64,000 nucleotides of DNA from Saccharothrix sp. HUAS TT1 (GCF_040744945.1 NZ_CP160454.1:62001-126000), one strand, 5' to 3'; counted from the stretch's first letter, positions 24,448 through 33,261 are shown. Numbers and translations: made by a program. Notes: generated by a model from the letters alone, not told the origin.

Positions 24448-24634
24448 CCCGCGGCCGGCCGCCTCGTTGAGCCCGCGATGCGATTAATCGGCCCCCGCGC
24501 GGCGTCCCGTCCCCGAAGCCTCGGGCGGCGGGGCGCCAGGGGTGTGACATCCGGCGCGACAATATGCCGCGCTTCGTCAAGGATCGCCGCGTCCGCCCTG
24601 GTCACGGGCCTGTGCGCGGGTGGTTCCGGATGCA

Positions 24635-24674
24635 CGAACGCCGCCGTCCGAGGGGGAGGGGACGGCGGCGTTCG
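24635..24674. terminator. 15-bp terminator between convergent genes
   Basis: Arms 24635-24649 and 24660-24674 pair perfectly around a G-rich 10-base loop. It lies in a 357-base gene-free gap (24448-24804) between convergent genes; nothing else is seen there. Confidence 0.85.
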
Positions 24675-24804
24675 CTGTGTGATCGGTCCGCGCGGTCCGG
24701 GGGGAGGAACCGCGGCGCAACCGGGACCGAGAGTGGCACGCCCCGCCGCCGGGCCTGCGGTGAACGCGCCGCCGATCACCCGGACGAGTGATCGTCGGCA
24801 GACG

Positions 24805-25749
24805 TCACCGACCCGCGTCGGGGGAGGGCTTGCGCCGGAACCGCACCGGCCGGTTCGGGCGCTTCTCCGGCGGGTTGAGGTGTCCGAGGTCGGCGAAGTC
24901 CTTGCGCAGCCGGTCCGCGCGGCGCAGCACGTCGAACACCGGCAACGTCGGGCGCGGCACGTCCAGCTCCAGCACCTTCGGCGCGGTGCGCAGCTCGGTG
25001 ACGGCCAGGCCCAGCCGGGCCACCGACCCGGGCGTCACGTCCTCGTTCCGGACGTCGGCCGCGAGCTGGTCGATGTGGTACCGCTCGCCGTCGTCCTCGT
25101 CCTCGACCACATCACCGGTCACCTCGTCGAACACCGCGTCCCGGGCAGGGAGCAGCCCGTAGCGGTCGGCCTCCTCGGTGAAGGCCTTCGACAACGCCAC
25201 CAGCTCGTCGTGGTGGGCCTCCACCCATCGCCGCTCGACCGCCGTGGCCCGCTCGATGCGCCGGCGCTCGGCCAGGGCGTCGACGTCGATGGGCGGTCGG
25301 GACCGCTGCCACGGCTTCGGCTCCGCCGGGAGCCGGTAGACCAGCACGCCGTCCAGGTAGGGGCGCGCGAACTGCAACAACGCCTCCAGGCGGTCCATGC
25401 GCTGCCGGGCGCCCTCCCGGCTGCGCATCCCGGTGGCGTGGGCGATCTCGGACAGGAACATGCCGCGCCGCTGGCCGGTGCGCATCCAGTCCAGCGTCTC
25501 GATCTGGTCCTCCCACCACAGGCGGTTGATCAACGGGTGGGCGTAGGCGGCCTCGGCGCGCAGCACCCAGTCCGGGATGCGCGGCGAGGCGTGCATCCGC
25601 ATGTACCGCAGCACCCCGCGAGGGTCCGGATAGGACGGATTATCGGGGAGTCCGTGCAGGTCAGGGTCGCCAACCTTGGCGCGGTTGGCGACGATGCGGC
25701 GGATGGTCCACACGACTTCGTCGCGGGGCACCAGTGGGCGGGTGTCCAT
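24805..25749 (-). CDS. winged-helix-type protein divergent from domain A operon
   Basis: 314 residues. The central segment MFLSEIAHATGMRSREGARQ (about 97-117) is a helix-turn-helix, followed by a wing-like strand region. The C-terminal half is acidic then basic and ends in a RPNRPVRFRRKP tail. Its ATG lies six bases after a -10 AATGCT, so the mRNA should be leaderless. It is divergent from the operon at 25845 and shares its control region, so it is the best candidate for the protein that binds the 25801 palindrome. Confidence 0.75.
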   Translation of the reverse strand: MDTRPLVPRDEVVWTIRRIVANRAKVGDPDLHGLPDNPSYPDPRGVLRYMRMHASPRIPDWVLRAEAAYAHPLINRLWWEDQIETLDWMRTGQRRGMFLSEIAHATGMRSREGARQRMDRLEALLQFARPYLDGVLVYRLPAEPKPWQRSRPPIDVDALAERRRIERATAVERRWVEAHHDELVALSKAFTEEADRYGLLPARDAVFDEVTGDVVEDEDDGERYHIDQLAADVRNEDVTPGSVARLGLAVTELRTAPKVLELDVPRPTLPVFDVLRRADRLRKDFADLGHLNPPEKRPNRPVRFRRKPSPDAGR

Positions 25750-25755
25750 GCTGTC

Positions 25756-25784
25756 AGCATTTCATTCACGCAAAACAAGGTCAA
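25756..25784 (-). promoter_or_regulatory. promoter of the reverse regulator, leaderless
   Basis: On the reverse strand -35 TTGACC (25784-25779), 17-base spacer, -10 AATGCT (25761-25756), six bases, then the ATG at 25749. Confidence 0.65.
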
Positions 25785-25789
25785 CGTGC

Positions 25790-25826
25790 TAGGATCAGAA
25801 CATCGGATAACTTCTCTTATCCGATG
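25790..25826 (+). promoter_or_regulatory. TAGGAT promoter and operator CATCGGATAA-N6-TTATCCGATG
   Basis: TAGGAT at 25790-25795 is followed, near the expected transcription start, by a perfect 10-bp inverted repeat (25801-25810 with 25817-25826). Bound protein would block the domain A operon. The repeat would also form a hairpin in the 5' leader, 18 bases before the start codon. Confidence 0.75.
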
Positions 25827-25844
25827 AACCGAGGGGAGTCCAAG

Positions 25845-27140
25845 ATGTCCGAATCGCCCGGTTCGGTCGACTGGGTGCGGCCACCCGTGCCGATCGACCG
25901 GCTCGTCTACCTCGTCAGCTACCGCACCGTCGGCACCGGCGACGGCCCGCGCCCAATGGTCAGCGGCCAGGAGATGACCGTCGCCGCCCTGCTGCACAGC
26001 TACGGCCACTACGTCGTCGCCGGCCACCGCAGGCTCGCGCCGCCCACCCTCGACCGCGACTACAGCCGCGGCGCCGCGAAGAAGTACCTCGACAACGACT
26101 CGTGGGAGATCCCGCTGCACCACCAGGGCAAGCACGTGGCCTCGCTGATCACCGTCGAGAACAGCTTCCCCGGCCTCGACGTCGACAAGCCGCTGCGCGA
26201 AGCCGTGCTGCCCGTCCTCGTCGACGTCCTGCCCCACACGCCCGTCTCGACGGTGCCGGTCAGCGAACTCGACGCCCGCCGCGTGCTCGGCGGCGAACCG
26301 CCCGAGCTGCCCCGCACCTGGTGGTGCCGCGACTGCTGCCGCCTCATCCCGGACACCGAGCTGGCCGACGTCGTCCACACCACCGACGGGCGCAGCCGCT
26401 TCGACCGCATCGGCACCCACACCGAGTGCGGCGAACGCTCCGCCGAGCACGTGTCCGCCGGCGCGCTGTTCACCGCGCTGGCGCTCGTGGCCATCCCCCA
26501 CGAGCTGATCTCCAGCCCGGCCGTCGGCGCGGGCGACGCCCGCCGCGTCAAGCTGGCCGCCGCGCTGTGGCCCGCCGTGCAGGTCGTGTTCGCCGCGACC
26601 GGTGCCGGACCGGCCGAACCCGCCGGCCCGGTCGCCGCCCAGTCGTCGCCGGCCCGCGACGGCGACGACACCTGGTCCAGGTGGCGCAACGCCCTGCTCG
26701 ACGTGGTCGACAGCGCCGAGGTCGACGTCGACCGGTACGTGCCGCACGCCCGCGACACCGTCGCCGACGTCCTCGCCACCCGCCTGCGGCCCGAGCAGGT
26801 CACCCATCGGGAGATGACCGCGCTGCTCGCCCTGGCCGGCACCCTCTCCCGCCGCGTCCCGCTGTGCTCCTCCCCCGCGCACGCCGCCCTCCAGGCCGAG
26901 CTCGCCGCGCACACCGCGTTTCTCGACGCCAACCGCAACCCGATCCCCGCGGCCGTGCCCGGGTGCGCCGGCGGGTCGTGCAAGCGGGCGGCCGTGGTCG
27001 GCGTGTGGACCCGCGGCGCGGAGAAGCCGCTGTGCCAGGACGACGCCCTGCCCGAGCTGGACCGCCAGGGCGTGATCGTCACCGTTTACGGCACCGACCC
27101 GCAGGTGGCGCTGCTGCTGGAACGGCAGGCCGACCGGTGA
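25845..27140 (+). CDS. domain A protein with cysteine-rich regions
   Basis: 431 residues, start after GAGGGGAG. Residues about 18-125 are the first copy of a domain seen four times in this operon ('domain A'): a strand RLVYLVSYR, helix ALLHSYGHYVVAG, a conserved AAKKYL, strands EIPLHHQGKHVASLITV, and LDVDKPLREAV. A WWCRDCCRLI cluster near 158 and GCAGGSCKRA near 375 may be metal-binding. The middle is helical. First gene of a coupled operon. Function unknown; not recognised in any family. Confidence 0.75.
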   Translation: MSESPGSVDWVRPPVPIDRLVYLVSYRTVGTGDGPRPMVSGQEMTVAALLHSYGHYVVAGHRRLAPPTLDRDYSRGAAKKYLDNDSWEIPLHHQGKHVASLITVENSFPGLDVDKPLREAVLPVLVDVLPHTPVSTVPVSELDARRVLGGEPPELPRTWWCRDCCRLIPDTELADVVHTTDGRSRFDRIGTHTECGERSAEHVSAGALFTALALVAIPHELISSPAVGAGDARRVKLAAALWPAVQVVFAATGAGPAEPAGPVAAQSSPARDGDDTWSRWRNALLDVVDSAEVDVDRYVPHARDTVADVLATRLRPEQVTHREMTALLALAGTLSRRVPLCSSPAHAALQAELAAHTAFLDANRNPIPAAVPGCAGGSCKRAAVVGVWTRGAEKPLCQDDALPELDRQGVIVTVYGTDPQVALLLERQADR

Positions 27141-27442
27141 CCGCCGACCCGCTGCCCGGCCACGTCGCCGCCGGGAACCTCCGGCCCGGCACCACCGTCG
27201 TGAACTGCAACTACAGCGCCGACGACCCGCGCGCCACGCTCGACGTCGCCTCGGTCACCGCGCCCGACGCCGACCTGATGGTCCTGGTGCACGTCGTCGA
27301 CGGTCCGCCCGTGCCGCTCGCCTCCGACTGGCCGCTGGAGATCGTCACCCCGCAGATGGCCGACCTGTTCACCACCGTGGTGCACGCCGAGGCCGAACGC
27401 CTCGCCGACCTCGACCGGAACGGGGGCGCGTCGTGCCCGTAG
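27137..27442 (+). CDS. small hypothetical protein, 101 aa
   Basis: The GTG overlaps the previous stop by four bases, giving translational coupling. It begins TADPLPGHVAAGNLRPGTTV, is beta-rich in the first 70 residues (ADLMVLVHVVDG) and ends in a helix. Ends with a TAG stop. Overlaps the next gene by ten bases. Not recognised. Confidence 0.7.
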   Translation: MTADPLPGHVAAGNLRPGTTVVNCNYSADDPRATLDVASVTAPDADLMVLVHVVDGPPVPLASDWPLEIVTPQMADLFTTVVHAEAERLADLDRNGGASCP

Positions 27443-27702
27443 CGCTCACCCCCAGCGGCAGGATCATCGTCTGCGACGGCTGCAACGCGGCGCTGGAACA
27501 GGTCACCGACGACATGCGCCACCCGCTGCCGCCCGAGCAGGCCCGCCGCCTCTACGGCAAGACCGAGATCGAATTCGTGGTGTGCGCGCCCCTGCCGGAC
27601 GGCACGCAGCCGTGCCTGGAGCTGGCGCGCGTGCACGAGGACCTGGCCGACCAGGACCGCTGCCTGCGCGCCGGCTGCCCCACCCTCGGCCACTGCCCCT
27701 GA
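27433..27702 (+). CDS. small cysteine-rich protein
   Basis: 89 residues from a GTG (10-base overlap with the previous gene). Contains CDGC at about 14-17, and Cys at about 52, 61, 77, 82 and 88, probably a zinc- or iron-binding domain. The composition is like the Cys clusters of the 25845 protein. Function unknown. Confidence 0.7.
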   Translation: MPVALTPSGRIIVCDGCNAALEQVTDDMRHPLPPEQARRLYGKTEIEFVVCAPLPDGTQPCLELARVHEDLADQDRCLRAGCPTLGHCP

Positions 27703-27736
27703 CCAGCCCGACCCCCGACCCGGAGAAGAGAGACCC

Positions 27737-28873
27737 GTGAGCCCGCTATCCGTCCACGCCAACCGACTCGTGTTCGTCGCCGCCGCCGACCCCGCGCCCG
27801 ACTTCTCCCGAGGCGAGGAGATCGCCCTCGGCACCCTGCTCCAGCGCTACGCCGACGCCACCACCGCCTCCTACACGCCCGTGGGCGAGGCCCGGCCGGA
27901 CTGGACGATGCTGCCCGACGCCGCGGTGAAGTACCTCGGCCCCGGCGTCATCGCCTACGCCCTGAACCTGTGGCGCGACGGCCGGCACGTCGCCACCGCC
28001 GTCACCACCGACCACGACCTGCTCGACGTGCCCGCCGACAAGCCGCTGTCCGAGGTGTTCGAGTTCGACGCGCCCGCGCCCGGCCGCCGGGTCGTGCCGC
28101 AGGCCCCGAAGGTGACGGTGTTCCTGGCCGACGAGCACACCGAGACCACCCTGGGCGCCGCCCTGGACGACTACGCCGACTGCGTCGTGCGCATGTACCG
28201 GCCCGCACCCGACACCGCCGGCGGCGACGCGTCCGCGACGGGGCGGCCCGCGCTGGACGAGGTGTCCGCCGAAGCGGCCGGCGACGCCTACCGCACCCCC
28301 CTCGCGCTGGCCGAGAAGTACAACGGCCGGCACGCCCTGCACCTGGACCTGCTGCGCGACGGCAGGCGGGTGGAGACTCTGGTCGTGCTCGACCGGCACG
28401 CGGGCGGGTTCCGGGCCGGGCAGGGCGTGCAGCTGGCCGATTGGTTCGCGCTGGACGACGAGCCCGCCGAGGTGCCCGAGGGCCGCATCCGGGTCGTCAC
28501 CGTGCAGCCCCAGCAGCACGACGGCCCGCACGACCCCCGGCTCAAGGTGCCCTACCCGTACCACGTGCGCCCCGACGGGCGCGTGCACACCCCGAAGCCG
28601 ATCCCCGGTTGGCCGGTGGCGGTCGCCGGGTTCGCCGACAGTGTGCAGGACCGCTCCGTGGGCGTGCTGTTCACCGAGCTGTTCCGCAACCCCGGCGCCG
28701 CGCTGGGCCGCTACGCCGTGATCGAGCAGTCCGACGGCAACCTCGCCACCGTCGACCAGCCGATCGAGCGCGTGCGGCAGGGCAGCATCCCCACCCCGGC
28801 CGACTACGACGACAACGACGAGGACGAGCAGACCGACGACGGCCCGACCGCCGGCGTCGACGACTGGCGCTGA
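27737..28873 (+). CDS. tandem domain A protein
   Basis: 378 residues from a GTG with AAGAGAG upstream. Contains two copies of domain A: residues about 10-112 (RLVFVAAADP, LLQRYADATTASYTPV, AVKYL, ALNLWRDGRHVATAV) and about 125-242 (KVTVFLADEH, ALDDYADCVVRMYRPA, AEKYN, HLDLLRDGRRVETLV). The repeats align end to end without gaps in the motif core. A third region (about 250-345) and an acidic tail (YDDNDEDEQTDDG) follow. Cytoplasmic. Likely arose by duplication of the 25845-type domain; biochemical role unknown. Confidence 0.75.
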   Translation: MSPLSVHANRLVFVAAADPAPDFSRGEEIALGTLLQRYADATTASYTPVGEARPDWTMLPDAAVKYLGPGVIAYALNLWRDGRHVATAVTTDHDLLDVPADKPLSEVFEFDAPAPGRRVVPQAPKVTVFLADEHTETTLGAALDDYADCVVRMYRPAPDTAGGDASATGRPALDEVSAEAAGDAYRTPLALAEKYNGRHALHLDLLRDGRRVETLVVLDRHAGGFRAGQGVQLADWFALDDEPAEVPEGRIRVVTVQPQQHDGPHDPRLKVPYPYHVRPDGRVHTPKPIPGWPVAVAGFADSVQDRSVGVLFTELFRNPGAALGRYAVIEQSDGNLATVDQPIERVRQGSIPTPADYDDNDEDEQTDDGPTAGVDDWR

Positions 28874-28897
28874 GCGCCGGAAGGACACCCGACCCTC

Positions 28898-29626
28898 ATG
28901 ATCCCCAACCCGAACACCGGCCTACCCAGCCACCCCGACCAGACCGCACCCAACCCGCAGGCACCGGACCGGCCCGCGCCGGCGCTACCCGGCATCGCCG
29001 GTCTGCCCGTGCCGCACCCGCTGCCGCCGCTGCTGTTCTGCGACGTGCAGCATCCCGACCGGCACGGCTACGGCGACGCCGTCGAGATCCTGCTCGCGCA
29101 GGCCGTGCTCTGGTACGGCGACTGCGCCGCGGGCATCACCCGCCTGCCCGCCGCCCGCACCTTCGACCGCGACACCGATGCCGGTCCCCGCACCGACCCG
29201 GTCGCGAAGTACGCCAACCCGGCGACCACCCGCACCCGCTTCGACCTGTTCCGCGGCTCGCACTACGTGACCAGCCTGATCGTGCTCGGCGACGAGACCT
29301 TCGGCCTCGACCAGGCATCCACGCTCGCCGCCGCCTTCCCTACCCTGCGGTTCGACCCGGCGGGCGCCCGCCGGCGCGGCGGCCCGCAGCAGCACGACTG
29401 GCCGGTGCTGCTCGACCGGCTCGCCGACGCCTACGAGGTCGACCGGTTGCCCGACGACTTCGACCAGGCCCACTGGGTGTCGCCCACCGCGCTGCGCGCC
29501 GTCGCCGACATGATCCGCACCGGCACGCCCGTGTGGCCCGGCGACCACCGGCGCGGCAACCTCGACCCCGCCACCCCGCCCGCAGGCATCGCCGTCCCCG
29601 TCACCGAGGGCGGTGAGCAGGCGTGA
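28898..29626 (+). CDS. single domain A protein
   Basis: 242 residues. After a proline-rich N-terminal 40 residues, domain A spans about 43-152 (LLFCDVQHPD, AVLWYGDCAAGITRL, VAKYANP, RFDLFRGSHYVTSLIVLGD). The C-terminus is helical (VLLDRLADAYEVDRLPDDFD). GGAAGGA lies 12 bases upstream of the ATG. The next gene overlaps by four bases. Confidence 0.7.
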   Translation: MIPNPNTGLPSHPDQTAPNPQAPDRPAPALPGIAGLPVPHPLPPLLFCDVQHPDRHGYGDAVEILLAQAVLWYGDCAAGITRLPAARTFDRDTDAGPRTDPVAKYANPATTRTRFDLFRGSHYVTSLIVLGDETFGLDQASTLAAAFPTLRFDPAGARRRGGPQQHDWPVLLDRLADAYEVDRLPDDFDQAHWVSPTALRAVADMIRTGTPVWPGDHRRGNLDPATPPAGIAVPVTEGGEQA

Positions 29627-30006
29627 GCGTCGCCTTCCAGGAGCGGTTCGCCGCCATCACCCGCGCCCTGGCCGCCAGCTGCGGCGTGTGGGTGCCCGAC
29701 CCGGACCGGGCCGACCCCGACCGGTCCGGCGCGTTCCTGCTGCGCCGCTGGACCGCCGCCGACGACGACCTCACCTCCGACGCCGGCGCGCCGCCCGCCG
29801 ACCCGGTGTTCACCCGCGTCCGCACCGTGCTCGACCTGTTCGAGGGCGACGTGGTGATCGACCCGCAGGGCCGGGCGCACCGCCTGGAGTCCAAGTACCA
29901 GGTCGACGGCATCAGCGTGACCATGTCCTTCGACAGCGGCGTGCGCCTGTACAAGACGTGGGGCGAACGCGCCCACGAGTACGACGTGCAGGTGGTGGCG
30001 CCGTGA
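29623..30006 (+). CDS. hypothetical protein, possible domain A remnant
   Basis: 127 residues from a GTG in a 4-base overlap. The last 40 residues, ESKYQVDGISVTMSFDSGVR then LYKTWGE, resemble the 'AxKYxxxxxxxxLxxxRDGR' core of domain A, so it may be a shortened copy. The first 60 residues are helical with an acidic stretch. Function unknown. Confidence 0.65.
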   Translation: MSVAFQERFAAITRALAASCGVWVPDPDRADPDRSGAFLLRRWTAADDDLTSDAGAPPADPVFTRVRTVLDLFEGDVVIDPQGRAHRLESKYQVDGISVTMSFDSGVRLYKTWGERAHEYDVQVVAP

Positions 30007-30314
30007 ACACCCCGACCCGCGCGGCGTGGACGGCGGCCCGGCACGACGCCCGCGTGACGATGGCGAACAACGTCGCCGTCCTCGCCGAGGCGATGGGCGT
30101 CATCGCCGGCAACCGCGCCCTGGGCGTGTGGGGCCAGACGGCCGTCGCGCTCGTGCTCGCCGTGTTCGTGCCCTTCGTGCTCGCCCTCCAACTGCTGTAC
30201 GCGCTCGCGATCGGCGCGGCGACCCTGCTGCGCCACCCCGGCGAGAGCAGCCCCGACGAGGCCACCGGCGGACCGCCGACCCGCGACGACGACCACCAGG
30301 ACGTGACCCGATGA
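30003..30314 (+). CDS. small membrane protein
   Basis: 103 residues from a GTG in a 4-base overlap. One or two membrane segments at about 40-76 (GQTAVALVLAVFVPFVLALQ then LLYALAIGAATLL) follow an amphipathic helical N-terminus. The C-terminus is acidic and polar. Likely brings the operon's products to the membrane. Function unknown. Confidence 0.7.
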   Translation: MNTPTRAAWTAARHDARVTMANNVAVLAEAMGVIAGNRALGVWGQTAVALVLAVFVPFVLALQLLYALAIGAATLLRHPGESSPDEATGGPPTRDDDHQDVTR

Positions 30315-30676
30315 CCACGAACGAGCAGGTCGACACCCGCCTGCCCGCCGACGCCGAGGTGGTCGACACCGCAGTGGAGGCCGCGGTGATCGAGGCCTAC
30401 GCGCAGAACCTGCGCGACCAGCGCGACACCCGGCTCACCGACTGGCGGGACCTGCTCGACCATGCCGCCGCCCGCCGGCGCAGGAACCCGCCCGACGACG
30501 ACAGCGGCGTCCGGGACCAGGCCGCCACCCAGCTGCACACCGCCATCGGCCTCGGCGAGGCGCTGCACCAGCTGTACGAGGCCACCGGCGGCCGGTTCGG
30601 CGACCACAACAGCACCCAACGCCCCCTGTTCCACCCCACCTACCGGCCCGGCCGGGACGAGGACCGCGCGGGCTGA
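30311..30676 (+). CDS. hypothetical helical protein, 121 aa
   Basis: ATG in a 4-base ATGA overlap with the previous gene. Highly charged and helical (DLLDHAAARRRRNPPDDDSG); no motif. Last gene of this coupled run, followed by a terminator-like hairpin. Confidence 0.65.
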   Translation: MTTNEQVDTRLPADAEVVDTAVEAAVIEAYAQNLRDQRDTRLTDWRDLLDHAAARRRRNPPDDDSGVRDQAATQLHTAIGLGEALHQLYEATGGRFGDHNSTQRPLFHPTYRPGRDEDRAG

Positions 30677-30681
30677 CCGGC

Positions 30682-30710
30682 CGGGGCCCGCGACCCCGCG
30701 TCGCGGGCCC
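30682..30710 (+). terminator. 12-bp GC hairpin after the domain A operon
   Basis: Arms 30682-30693 and 30699-30710 pair perfectly around a 5-base loop, six bases after the stop at 30676. Probably a full or partial terminator. Confidence 0.7.
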
Positions 30711-30757
30711 CGCCACCTGCCCGACTTCCTCATCCACCAGTCACGAGGAGAACCCGG

Positions 30758-31258
30758 ATGGACCAGCGACCCGACGCCGAGCCGGGCACCGGCCGGCACG
30801 ACCGGCCCGGCGACGAGTTCACCCCGTCGCCGCAGGGTGCGCGCGGCCTCACCGCCGACGACATCCGCTTCCTGCGCATCCACGGGAAGCGGATGGCCGG
30901 CCTCCTGCCGCACCTGCGCCCGCGCGGCGCCTCCTGGGCGTACGACACCCCGCAGGAAGCCGAGGCCGCCACCGCGGCGCTGCGGGCCCGCGTCCTCGGC
31001 GACCGCCCCGCGCCCACGGGCGTTCGCGGCCTGCCCCGTCGCCTCGCCGACCACCTGCTCGACCTGCCGCCGGTTCCGCTGCGCCGCTGGCTCGCCACCT
31101 GCGCCGCCATCGGCGCGCTGAACATGCTGCTGCTGTACCTGCTGCTGACCGGCGGCCGGTACGTCACCGCCGTGGCGGTGTTCGCCTTCGGCACGACCGC
31201 CCTGGTGGTCTACGCCGCCGTGTCGCCGATCCGGTTCCGCCGCCGCCCGCGCCGCTGA
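30758..31258 (+). CDS. two-pass membrane protein, 166 aa
   Basis: Starts MDQRPDAEPGTGRHDRPGDE after GAGGAG. The N-terminal 100 residues are cytoplasmic, with a helical LTADDIRFLRIHGKRMAGLL. Two membrane segments at about 110-155 (LATCAAIGALNMLLLYLLLT and VTAVAVFAFGTTALVVYAAV) follow and the C-terminus is basic. Function unknown. Confidence 0.75.
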   Translation: MDQRPDAEPGTGRHDRPGDEFTPSPQGARGLTADDIRFLRIHGKRMAGLLPHLRPRGASWAYDTPQEAEAATAALRARVLGDRPAPTGVRGLPRRLADHLLDLPPVPLRRWLATCAAIGALNMLLLYLLLTGGRYVTAVAVFAFGTTALVVYAAVSPIRFRRRPRR

Positions 31259-31307
31259 CGCCGGCCGCCCCGCGCGACGCGCCCCCGACCCTCACCTGGA
31301 GTACCCG

Positions 31308-32501
31308 ATGACCGACCCCGACGGCCCCGCTCCCCCGCCGAAGACCCGCGCCGACGGCTACGGCGCCAACCAGCTCTACAAGCACATGGGCATCACCTAC
31401 GAGCAGTTCCAGCGCGCCCGCGAACAGGGCCTGATCCCCGCCCCGCAGCACCCCGGCCGCACCCGCACCCGCTGGACGCAGCAGCAGGCCGACGACCTGG
31501 CGGCCCGCGCCCGGGAGATCGTGCAGATGCTCAAGCCCTACCCGATCGGCGCGGGCAAGGTCGCCGCCCTGCTCGCCGAGCGCACCGGCCTGGACGTGCA
31601 GTGGACCGACGTGCAGCGCCTGTCCGAGATGAGCCTGCTGCCGGTGGTCGACTGGTTCACCAAGGGCCGCCGCAGCTACGCCCTCTACGACCCCGACCAG
31701 CTCGTGCTCATCACCGACGACGTGATCGACGACGTGGTGGCCGACCGCGAACTGTGGATCGCGGGCAGCGTCCCCGAGGACGAGCTGCTGGCTCGGCTCG
31801 GCTGGACGGCCGAGGAGCTGGCCGCGGTCGCCGCCGAACGCCGCATCCGCGCCGGCCGGCTGAACCGGTGGGCCGTGGAGGACGTCGACGCGCTCACCTC
31901 CGACCCCGAGCTCGACGAGCGGGTGCGCGGCGAACGGCAGGTCACCTCCGACCGGGGCGCGACCATCCTGGAGATCCGGCTCACCGACTTCCGGCACATG
32001 GTCGACGCCGGGTGGATCCCGCGCGTCGACTACGTCCCCAAAGAGATCGGCCGGGGCGAAACCGTCGAGGTGCCGCTCTACCGGGTCGCCGACATCGAAG
32101 CGATGCGCGAGCAGCGGTTCGTCGACTGGGACGCCCTGCACGACGCCGAGCCCGGCCAGAAGTCCCCGCTGCTGGTCGACGCCTGGGCGCGCAAGCAGAT
32201 CATCAAGGGCCGGGAGGTGCAGCGCCTGGCCGACGAGCTGGGCACTCTGCACGGCATCGACGTCGAGGCCCGCCTGGACACCACCCGCCACCACTTCTGG
32301 CGGCTGCGCTGGCCCACGCACGCCGGACGGCGGCGCACCCCGACGCCGACCGCGTGGGAAGTCGGAATGATCATCGCCACCGATCCGCGGCTGGAGCCCT
32401 GGGCCGACGACATCGTGCTGGAGCCCTACGACCCCGCCGCCCCCACCCCGACCACCCCCGCCGGGACCACCGGCACCGGACCCACCGAGGAGAACGCGTG
32501 A
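31308..32501 (+). CDS. protein of repeated winged-helix (MerR/excisionase-like) modules
   Basis: 397 residues, start after TGGAG. At least four MerR/excisionase-like units are visible: YGANQLYKHMGITYEQFQRA (about 18-37), a unit around KVAALLAERTGLDVQWTDVQ (about 85-105), ELLARLGWTAEELAAVAAER (about 160-180), and ILEIRLTDFRHMVDAGWIPR (about 223-243). Several are followed by a short loop and Arg/Lys. Tandem winged helices suit binding of repeated DNA sites, as in replication initiators or partition regulators. Its 3' end overlaps the next gene by four bases. A replication or transcription role is possible but unproven. Confidence 0.65.
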   Translation: MTDPDGPAPPPKTRADGYGANQLYKHMGITYEQFQRAREQGLIPAPQHPGRTRTRWTQQQADDLAARAREIVQMLKPYPIGAGKVAALLAERTGLDVQWTDVQRLSEMSLLPVVDWFTKGRRSYALYDPDQLVLITDDVIDDVVADRELWIAGSVPEDELLARLGWTAEELAAVAAERRIRAGRLNRWAVEDVDALTSDPELDERVRGERQVTSDRGATILEIRLTDFRHMVDAGWIPRVDYVPKEIGRGETVEVPLYRVADIEAMREQRFVDWDALHDAEPGQKSPLLVDAWARKQIIKGREVQRLADELGTLHGIDVEARLDTTRHHFWRLRWPTHAGRRRTPTPTAWEVGMIIATDPRLEPWADDIVLEPYDPAAPTPTTPAGTTGTGPTEENA

Positions 32502-33043
32502 ACACCCCCAGCGTCGCCACCGCGGCCGCAACGATCGAGCTGCCCCCGCATCTGGACCCGGACGTCATCATGCCCACCCTGCTCGCGTTGATGCGGTGGG
32601 GCTTCCACGTCGAGCAGCCCGACGCCGCGATCGTCCCGCACTCCGGCGCGTCCCTGACCGCCCCGGCCACCGCGAACCGCCGGTACAGCCTCATCCCCGA
32701 AGTGGGTGGTTGGCCGGTGCTGGTCGTCGACGTCGTCGACAGCCAGTGGGACAGCGCGAAGTACGCGCACGGCGTGGTGCTGCACCCCGACGAGCTGGAC
32801 TGCCTGCACCTGGCCCTGGACTCGATGGGCTTCCAGGTCGTCGAACGCTGGAACGGTCACCCCACCACCACCGGCAGCCTGCGTCTCGCGGGACGGCAGG
32901 CACACCCCTCGTTGCTGGCTGCCGTGAAGCGCTACCACGCCGGCTGCCCCGACCATCCCGCCAAGGGCTTGTTCTGCGACTGCGGCTGGTACCAGGCCGG
33001 CCACCGCGACTCCGTGCAGCCCGTCGCCCCGGAGCAGTCGTGA
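32498..33043 (+). CDS. hypothetical protein with C-terminal zinc cluster
   Basis: 181 residues from a GTG in a 4-base overlap. The first 130 residues are a mixed domain with several hydrophobic strands (GGWPVLVVDVVDSQWDSAKY). The C-terminal stretch GCPDHPAKGLFCDCGWYQAG has Cys, His, Cys, Cys spaced as in a zinc knuckle. Function unknown. Confidence 0.7.
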   Translation: MNTPSVATAAATIELPPHLDPDVIMPTLLALMRWGFHVEQPDAAIVPHSGASLTAPATANRRYSLIPEVGGWPVLVVDVVDSQWDSAKYAHGVVLHPDELDCLHLALDSMGFQVVERWNGHPTTTGSLRLAGRQAHPSLLAAVKRYHAGCPDHPAKGLFCDCGWYQAGHRDSVQPVAPEQS

Positions 33044-33261
33044 CCACGCCGACGCCGCACATCACCGGCGGCACGCCGACGACGCCCCGCGGTCCCTCCC
33101 TGGAGCAGGTCCGCGCGGTGCACGCCACCGTCCTCGCCACGTCGCACCCGCGCCGTGTCCAGGCGCTGGTCGCGGCCCTGATCGGCACAGGCCGCCGCGT
33201 CGACGACCTCGCCGCCCTCGTCCGCCGCCGCTTCCTGCCCGTCCCGCCGGGTCGGCCATGA
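33040..33261 (+). CDS. small hypothetical protein upstream of integrase
   Basis: 73 residues from a GTG in a 4-base overlap. A helical protein (LEQVRAVHATVLATSHPRRV) with an Arg-rich end. Coupled to the recombinase gene by another 4-base overlap; it might be an accessory factor, such as a recombination directionality protein, but shows no such motif. Confidence 0.6.
   Translation: MTTPTPHITGGTPTTPRGPSLEQVRAVHATVLATSHPRRVQALVAALIGTGRRVDDLAALVRRRFLPVPPGRP

Noticed and set aside
25801..25826. Fourth parS site
   Set aside because: Contains GATAA halves, but arm sequence and 6-base spacer differ from the GATAACC-N-GGTTATC core; it fits an operator better.
31308..32501. Replication initiator
   Set aside because: Tandem winged helices are suggestive, but no initiator family signature or adjacent origin was identified, so it is not named as one.
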